Source: Thiocapsa imhoffii
GTDB taxonomy: Bacteria; Pseudomonadota; Gammaproteobacteria; Chromatiales; Chromatiaceae
Assembly (NCBI RefSeq): GCF_016583985.1
Contig: NZ_NRSD01000002.1
Coordinates: 186,001 to 250,000, forward strand
Reading direction: 5' to 3'
DNA: 64,000 bases
In this document: piece after piece, positions 60,501 through 64,000 of the stretch
Layout of the letters: every line of letters begins with the position of its first letter
Position numbering within the stretch: position 1 is the first letter of the stretch
Notes under the pieces: generated by a model
What the model was told of the DNA's origin: nothing
Databases searched by the model: none
The model's input: the letters and a program-made list of their open reading frames with translations, nothing else
Position numbers and translations under genes: made by a program

Positions 60501-61007
60501 GCCGCCTTGGCCACCGTAGACGCCACCATCGCTGGGGAAGTTGGTACTGCCGCGCGAGCCGGCATAGAACGCACCTAGGCCGGTCTTACTGATGTTGTTC
60601 TGGCCCGGGATGGAGCTTGGGGCCATGATCGAGTTCTGGGGTGTTCCGGACAGGCTGATCGTCGCGTCATTCGTGACGTACATTTTGAGCCCGGGTTCGT
60701 CATCTCCGCTCGTGCTGAAGAGCTTCGCTCCGCTGTAGAACAGCTGTGCCTGGGTTTCGGTGTCACTGTTGGTCGCGCAGAAGATCGACGTGTAGCGTTG
60801 GATATTGCCACTGGGGGTGTAGTTGCAGGTCGCCGCGTAAGCCGAGCGCGAATAGCCGCCGGCGATCAGCGGCACACCAAGCGCAAGCTGCAAGGCTAGG
60901 GTGCTGACGGTCAGCGCGAGTGGCGCGGACTGTTCATGCGCCGCCGCGACCGCTCGCGTGTGTCGATGTGAAGACTGTCTGAATCCAAGATGCTTGCGGG
61001 TGACCAT
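54501..61007 (-). CDS. giant glycine-rich autotransporter
   Basis: 2168-aa type V secreted protein. A long signal region (~62 residues ending GGYSRSAYAA) is followed by a Gly-rich passenger to about residue 1880, containing about 18 copies of a motif of the type ILVQSIGGGGGNAG spaced roughly 50-100 residues, separated by Asn/Thr/Ser-rich beta-helix segments. The last ~290 residues are the beta-barrel (WFLSGALAYQEADYKTQGR, YQWTQDNYYLKPSLDVDLIH, FGLSLQYGLAFGDGFD) ending in SYRF, with the terminal Phe needed for outer-membrane insertion. GGAGGA 7 nt before ATG 61007 fixes the start; a longer open frame upstream overlaps the MFS gene. Probably adhesion or surface layer; target unknown. Confidence 0.92.
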   Translation of the reverse strand: MVTRKHLGFRQSSHRHTRAVAAAHEQSAPLALTVSTLALQLALGVPLIAGGYSRSAYAATCNYTPSGNIQRYTSIFCATNSDTETQAQLFYSGAKLFSTSGDDEPGLKMYVTNDATISLSGTPQNSIMAPSSIPGQNNISKTGLGAFYAGSRGSTNFPSDGGVYGGQGGDLYIVNTADINAGSYGYGIVVYSAGGRGAAKTSGTNEPAGAGGAGGTVNFHQSSVTATIQAGAKGGPGVYVASIGANAGGSGDYGTGGAGGAVNITIGASDASTTTISTQQVGPVIPYDSSIQMGGGLSGAGIAGISRAGASAFNANGGNGGAVSLSGTGSASVSTGGAQSPGIYLVSEGGIGQNGGSSSSGCDPNCTGGTGGSISVGTVSEYFSASITTQGDYSSGLVAQSVGGAGAIGLQGNGKDASAATGGAASAVTVYVDGGGITTAGTSAHGIVAQSLGAGGGTYSTSASYVGDQSSTSAAGDSVTVKSNIGIAVSGNDSHGILAQSIGGAGGSVYASYSGNMVVGGQSTGVSGNAVTVTNSGAISTGAADANAPSGTTALGPYQAAYGTGGIGILAQSIGGGGANAVSKGILSIGGQGSAGGSGSNGGTVSVNNDNTITTYAYDAHGILAQSIGGGGGNGRNKSGIFVATGGAGGAGGAGGSATVTNQGGRITLYGDYSDALFVQSIGGGGGNGGKATTWGTVLSFSHGGSGGAGGDGGDAYAYAKANGNLASNISTQGLKSSGVVVQSIGGGGGAGGSSKATAVGVLTIAVAMGGSGSEGGAGGQATAKVSGNVTTYGYDAIGVIVQSIGGGGGNGGGSSAKSFGLDVPIPDTDIAVSGAISIATGGSGESGGNGGNAYALNQSSQTLSTRRDTVTSSNGVNPGSSAGNTIAAGTSISGITTFGDGASGMLVQSIGGGGGNAGDSTAVASAGILQQKLQKLGVISNGSEETLNLTIAVAHGGDGAAAGGGGSATAKNQGAIATYGLFADGMIVQSIGGGGGNGGAGNAKTNATGTAVTLSTALGGFGYGGGYGGMAFGANEGSASIHTSGNNSRGILVQSIGGGGGNAGGGAGSSGGTLGVTLALGHAGSSGGGGGPAYAWNQGSVSTQGDWSDGILVQSIGGGGGNAGAGDSSLTIPSAQAFDQAFPVNDQSSSNTTSDSSTAGQNTNPTTLGTLTLALGSQGGYGGDGGNVVVGFAPGQSTGVSNYTANGTISTAGILSHGILAQSIGGGGGNAATSAGSSSATMNLYLGAMGGSGGYGGDIQVYSNDIQTSGFSSHGIVAQSIGGGGGVGVASGVSRTVKTQLGSRKLDLQGQATLGSAGGGSAVTVQAFGEIQTSGSDSFGILAQSIGGGGGLAAAAQGNSQSASGQGAANSIEVSLGAEAGGNMNAGTVGVTLQQNASIQTSGTRSFGIAAQSIGGGGGLFSGSVNSMKAVSLNTPDARDVNASPVRVTLDSGARIATAGDGAIGILTQSIGGSGGFAADATQTFFPVSGTPGGGGNSGRGFGYGVTVNLASGSGITTSGGNAHGILAQSISGGGGIWDNGSGVSVGSLQGNSGTAMVKPINITVGGDLTVTGNGAWGIYAQTQGVTASTTPPIQITIDAGASVAGTGTAGGAILMRSQAGGNQILLNGTLEGNVFNQSSIYNYATTTPTSTLTNTSFNTFITRDYVKGLQVINNGALNIGGTGRIQTTTISHGLTGSGIIRDVDIDQVGGRSDQLDVGGTLAGGAAGPMQMSFNILSMKPGVELEILRAGTFDSAALTLIDPLAYDFRLASPTAPGGWHRLQADSRFAAALGSREANLVAVATHLDQAWGLGTTGNVDSSAPWGAGPAMDNLFTAFGQIKDRSSFDRQVDQLLSNTVLANMTMTVLDTFGLVNDAIGCRTFTETGALQRESQCVWADLKVTKTNQDGQLGARGYDRNAFDLSIGGQLQLSETWFLSGALAYQEADYKTQGRQERLDATAASLSLALTYQLENWSFSAALGGGQGWGDGTRRIDLLGAQPAIAFSSPGTQSLFARARVAYQWTQDNYYLKPSLDVDLIHVQVDAYRERGAGALNLAMDRTSETIVAATPTLELGARMERDGMRIRPYGSLGLTLLSTDELSQRGRLLGTPGTPTFEVVQTVPDVLGRLSLGAQIETDEGFGLSLQYGLAFGDGFDDQSGYLEASYRF

Positions 61008-61096
61008 CCGATACTCCTCCGAGACGCGAGATATTGATACAGAAACGACACCACATCGAACAAGCATCGTGTGGTCCCTGCGTGCAACCGGTCTGC

Positions 61097-62434
61097 TCAA
61101 CCCGAAACCTCTTTCCAGCGCAGACTCAGCCAGGATCCAGCCAATCCGGCGAATCCGAGTAGCAGAATGGTCGCTTCGACCGAAACGGTTGCCGCGAGGG
61201 CGCCGATCAGGCCCGAGGCGAGCAGCAGCGCCCCGATGACACTGTTGCTGACGGCGACATAGTCGGTGCGTTGGTTCCCTTCGGCCATGTCGACCAGGTA
61301 GGTCTTGCGCCCTAGCCGGACGCCGGCGTGGGCGATTCCCAACCCAAAGAAGGTGATGGGGTAGAACCAGAGTGCGATCGCGCTTGACATCCCCAGCCAG
61401 GACCCGATGGCCACCGCGATCGAGAGCAGGGCGGCGAGGGCGCAGGCGGTGGCAAATACTTGACGGCTGGAGTGGTCCGCCCACCGCCCCCAGATCGGCG
61501 AGCTGACGAGGCCGGCGAGTCCCTCGACCGCGATGAAGAGCCCCAGCAGCGCGATGGCGCCGCCGAGATCCTCGCGCGCGAGGGCGATGTAGAAGGGTGC
61601 GGCCAGCCCCGAGCCCATGGCCAGCGCACGGGCGACCACGAATTGCCGGAACGGGGGGTCGTCACGCAGGATGCTGAGTTTGGCCAATGCCTCGCGAAAG
61701 GCATTGGCACCACCCTCCGTCGCCCCGGGGAATTCGACGATCCGGCTGAAGGACCAAGCGGCCAGGAACCAGAGCATGGCCGCGCCGAGTAGGAGGGCGA
61801 CATAGAGTTCGGCCGATGCGGCCGTCTCCTGCACGGCGCCAAGCCCGAGTCCGACGCCCATGGCACCGAGCCCGGCGATGGCACTGATCCAACCCGCCAG
61901 ACGGCCGCGACGGGTCTTGGGGATCGTCTTGCCTTGCACATCCTTATAGGCCACCGAGCAGGCGCCACGTGCGAGACTGAATAGGATCAAGAGCGCGATG
62001 ATGGTGCCTCCGGCGATCGCGCCCGTAAGCGCGAAGGCGACCCATCCGATCGCCGCCAGACAGAGTCCCTGGATGAACCCGCCCCAGACCCAGATCCACT
62101 TGCGGATCGCCTGACGTCGGACCACCGCGCCGATCAGGATCTGCGGCAGCATGGAACCGGATTCGCGGATCGGGACCAGCAGGCTCAACATCCAGCTCGG
62201 CGCGCCCAGTTGGAGGAGCAACCAGGGGAGGGTGGTCTTGGCGCTGGCGAGGCGATCGGCGATGTTGCTGAGGGTGTTGGCGATCAGGGTATGGAGAAAA
62301 TTCCCGGGGATCTCGCGACAGGCGTCGGCACTGATCTCCTGGCAGGTCCGTCCCTCGTCGTCCTCGGCGAGGCGTTCGTAGAGACTCTCCAACCACTCGG
62401 GGTGGCGTTTGGCGGTGGCGGTGGATTCAGACAT
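61097..62434 (-). CDS. major facilitator superfamily transporter
   Basis: 445-aa inner-membrane protein with about 12 helices (for instance GGTIIALLILFSLARGA, LGAMGVGLGLGAVQ, AIALLGLFIAVEGLAGLVSS, ATILLLGFAGLAGSWLSLRW). An unusual cytoplasmic N-terminus of about 60 residues contains a cysteine/histidine-bearing region (RTCQEISADACREIPGNFLH). The loop IWGRWADHSSRQVF is an MFS A-motif variant. AGGA lies 8 nt before ATG 62434. Substrate unknown; same strand as the autotransporter and 142 bp after the amidotransferase gene. Confidence 0.85.
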   Translation of the reverse strand: MSESTATAKRHPEWLESLYERLAEDDEGRTCQEISADACREIPGNFLHTLIANTLSNIADRLASAKTTLPWLLLQLGAPSWMLSLLVPIRESGSMLPQILIGAVVRRQAIRKWIWVWGGFIQGLCLAAIGWVAFALTGAIAGGTIIALLILFSLARGACSVAYKDVQGKTIPKTRRGRLAGWISAIAGLGAMGVGLGLGAVQETAASAELYVALLLGAAMLWFLAAWSFSRIVEFPGATEGGANAFREALAKLSILRDDPPFRQFVVARALAMGSGLAAPFYIALAREDLGGAIALLGLFIAVEGLAGLVSSPIWGRWADHSSRQVFATACALAALLSIAVAIGSWLGMSSAIALWFYPITFFGLGIAHAGVRLGRKTYLVDMAEGNQRTDYVAVSNSVIGALLLASGLIGALAATVSVEATILLLGFAGLAGSWLSLRWKEVSG

Positions 62435-62576
62435 GGATCAGGTCCTGCGAACCAAAGGGATGATCGGTGTCAGCCGAAAGTCCCGCGGATGAAGCATTGG
62501 AAATGTCACCGGTGCGATGCAAGCGAGTCACCTGCCCTGATCGCTTGCAACAGGGCGCGGTGGCCTCTTGCCACCA

Positions 62577-63275
62577 TCATCGCGTGGCATGCTCCGCGTT
62601 ACGTATCTGGACGACGCGTGCCTGCTCGACCAGGGTCTTGAAGAGATGGCGTTGCCGGCGGATCAGGATCAGGAACTCCGGGTGCCATTGGACGCCAATT
62701 TGAAACGCGGCGCTTGGGTCTTCGACCGCCTGGACGATGCCATCGAGATCGCGCGCGCACACCCGCAGCCCATCCCCGACCCGGTCGATCCCTTGGTTAT
62801 GCAGGCTGTTGATCCGGCTCTGGTCGGGGCCGATGATGGTGGCGAGTCGACTGTCGTGCTTGACATCAACGGTCTTGAGCGGGAGCACCGTCCAGCGATT
62901 GGAGGTCTTGCGGCGTCGTGAGCGCAACTCCTGGAATAAGGTGCCACCGCGACAGACATTGAGCAATTGTGCCCCCCGGCAGATACCGAGAACCGGAAGC
63001 CGTCGGGTGAGCGCGTCGCGGATCACGGCCGACTCAAGCAGGTCGCGTGCCTGATCGTAACGGGGCTCGACCTCGGGTTCGGCGGCGTAGAGCACGGGAT
63101 CGACATCGTGACCACCCGTGATCACCACCCCTTGATAATCGAATGCGCTGGGCGTGTGGCTGGGCCGGATGTGGATTGGACGGCCGCCATAGAGCCGCAC
63201 GGCCAACTCGACGAGTCGGCGTGGTCCGAAGGCGCCACGTTCCGGGCCCGTAATGGCGATCAGGGGGCGAGCCAT
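62577..63275 (-). CDS. class I glutamine amidotransferase (peptidase C26 family)
   Basis: 232-aa protein with the triad of class I amidotransferases: nucleophile in VLGICRGAQLLNV, histidine in IGVQWHPEF, with VVITGGHDVDP as the oxyanion-side loop. This pattern belongs to the gamma-glutamyl-GABA hydrolase (PuuD) type. Its start lies inside the end of the upstream amidoligase-like gene (16-bp overlap), so the pair probably acts together, the amidotransferase supplying ammonia or cleaving a gamma-glutamyl product. Substrate unknown. Confidence 0.88.
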   Translation of the reverse strand: MARPLIAITGPERGAFGPRRLVELAVRLYGGRPIHIRPSHTPSAFDYQGVVITGGHDVDPVLYAAEPEVEPRYDQARDLLESAVIRDALTRRLPVLGICRGAQLLNVCRGGTLFQELRSRRRKTSNRWTVLPLKTVDVKHDSRLATIIGPDQSRINSLHNQGIDRVGDGLRVCARDLDGIVQAVEDPSAAFQIGVQWHPEFLILIRRQRHLFKTLVEQARVVQIRNAEHATR

Positions 63276-64000
63276 CTGTGCTCGACCAGGCTGCCCCAGT
63301 CGTCGCGCAGGCGTGCGAGGGGATCATTCAAGTACTGGAGATAGGCAGCGCGACAGTCCTGCAGTCGCGCCGGGTCGGCGGCCAGCCGTTCGACCTCGAT
63401 CCAGTCGTTCCAGGCGAGATACAACCCCCAATCCGGGAGGTGGACCTCACAATCGGGCAGGCGATAGTGAAAGGTCGGTCGCGGCTTGATCAAGGGATCG
63501 GTCGTTACCGCGCGCACCCGATCCGGGTCGAGATGCAGGAAGAGCGGCAGCAGATCGAGCGCACGATTGCGGGTGGGATTGGCGGCAAGATAGTCGTCGA
63601 TCAGTGTTGCCAGGGTGGGTGCCTCAGCGGGAGCGATGACGTGGCGGACATAGTCGATGGGGAAGGGGTCGACATAGCGCGACAGACGCCGTGTCACATC
63701 GATGTCGGCGCGCAGATAGAGCCAGTCGTAGAGGCACAGAAAGGCTTGCAGAAAGGCGGTCAAGAGTGCTGGGTCGGCGCTCGGGATCTCGGGGTTGAGC
63801 TGCATCCCAAAGACATTCAGCAGGCTGTCGGAGGTGCCCTTGGCGCCGGCCGCGCGCAGCAACTCGATCAGTGACTCGACCTCGTCGAGGCGTGTCATCG
63901 GCAAGGGCGGGCTGACCAGTTCGATCGGAACCAGATTCTCGGCTAGCCAGGCCAAGGCAACCTCGGCGGTGTGCTCCAGTTCACCGATGAGGGTTTCAGT
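63260..64000 (-). CDS. amidoligase-family enzyme (5' end outside window)
   Basis: C-terminal 240 or so codons of a gene open to the right edge. The visible part has NLVPIELVSPPLPMTRLDEV, LLRAAGAKGTSDSLLNVFGM, QLNPEIPSADPALL, CLYDWLYLRADIDVTRRLSR and DWGLYLAWNDWIEVERLAAD. The segment with QLNPE and the polar pattern fits the glutamine-synthetase-like amidoligase (Amidoligase_2) family, which is often paired with a glutamine amidotransferase, as here. These pairs are thought to modify peptides or cell-wall components. The N-terminal ATP-binding part is not in the window, so the call is provisional. Confidence 0.72.
   Translation of the reverse strand, partial: TETLIGELEHTAEVALAWLAENLVPIELVSPPLPMTRLDEVESLIELLRAAGAKGTSDSLLNVFGMQLNPEIPSADPALLTAFLQAFLCLYDWLYLRADIDVTRRLSRYVDPFPIDYVRHVIAPAEAPTLATLIDDYLAANPTRNRALDLLPLFLHLDPDRVRAVTTDPLIKPRPTFHYRLPDCEVHLPDWGLYLAWNDWIEVERLAADPARLQDCRAAYLQYLNDPLARLRDDWGSLVEHRWLAP

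Noticed and set aside
59292..60578. 428-codon open frame antisense to the autotransporter
   Set aside because: Produced by complementing Gly-rich repeats (Ala/Asp/Arg-rich nonsense); the minus-strand gene has signal peptide, repeats and barrel.
54501..61007. Regular direct repeats resembling a CRISPR array
   Set aside because: Repeats are in-frame codons for QSIGGGGG-type motifs with irregular spacing and coding between them; no constant repeat-spacer pattern and no cas genes.
61008..61484. Longer start for the autotransporter at 61484
   Set aside because: It would overlap the MFS gene by about 390 bp and add Arg/His-rich residues; GGAGGA before ATG 61007 decides.

Overview
The window looks like the chromosome of an anoxygenic purple sulfur bacterium (Gammaproteobacteria, Chromatiaceae; relatives of Allochromatium, Thiocystis or Thiocapsa). 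The evidence is two LH2-type antenna gene pairs (pucBA), a class III (phaC + phaE) polyhydroxyalkanoate cluster with phaA, phaR, phaP and phaB in the arrangement known from A. vinosum, high GC, and gammaproteobacterial housekeeping order (accB-accC-prmA-dusB-fis-purH-purD). This assignment is inferred from gene content; no 16S rRNA or tRNA gene was seen.

Layout. 1-1787: 5' part of a multi-PAS histidine kinase (minus strand, runs off the left edge). 2006-5641: lactate-utilisation operon lutABC plus a pRiA4b-type gene. 5825-11745: the pha cluster, with an identical 16-bp TGCACTGCA-centred operator at phaE/phaA and at phaP, probably the PhaR site. 11860-13402: a terminator pair, then pucB1A1B2A2 (minus strand) with two tandem TGT-N12-ACA sites upstream (PpsR/CrtJ type). 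13403-18528: kaiC, two kaiB-like genes, a hybrid histidine kinase and a FixJ-type regulator, nearly all overlapping. 18586-27231: a three-gene signalling operon on the minus strand (HD-GYP response regulator, CBS/PAS/GAF hybrid kinase, CHASE/PAS/GAF kinase). 27500-35973: purD, an lpxA-like gene, purH, fis, dusB, prmA, accC, accB and aroQ. 36106-39400: a TlpA-like thioredoxin, an unusual dsbD with two N-terminal domains, and cutA. 39961-42966: fxsA, then groES-groL under a perfect CIRCE element. 43131-44681: a DUF1826 gene with a Zur-like box and a HemP-type gene behind a Fur-like box. 44779-48004: a light-related cluster (rearranged photolyase-like flavoprotein, cryptochrome/photolyase, DUF2256 zinc ribbon).

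48016-53110 is a genomic graveyard: an AAA ATPase with a C-terminal nuclease-like domain, a deleted and frameshifted restriction-modification gene, a REP-associated transposase element with inverted double-hairpin ends, a broken RelE-type toxin, its antitoxin split by a 239-bp MITE-like insertion (18-bp perfect inverted repeats, CAA target duplication), and truncated genes for secreted proteins. 53097-64000 holds a TIGR03032-type protein, a 2168-residue Gly-rich autotransporter, an MFS transporter, and a class I glutamine amidotransferase next to an amidoligase-like gene that runs off the right edge.

The genes group around a phototrophic lifestyle: carbon storage, light harvesting under likely redox/light repression, a KaiBC-type timing module wired to a two-component pathway, large multi-sensor kinases, metal-starvation responses and photoreactivation. 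The most promising unusual units are the kaiC-kaiB-kaiB-kinase-regulator module with a second histidine-bearing domain on its kinase, the permuted photolyase cluster, the duplicated-domain DsbD, and the stacked insertions in the toxin-antitoxin locus.
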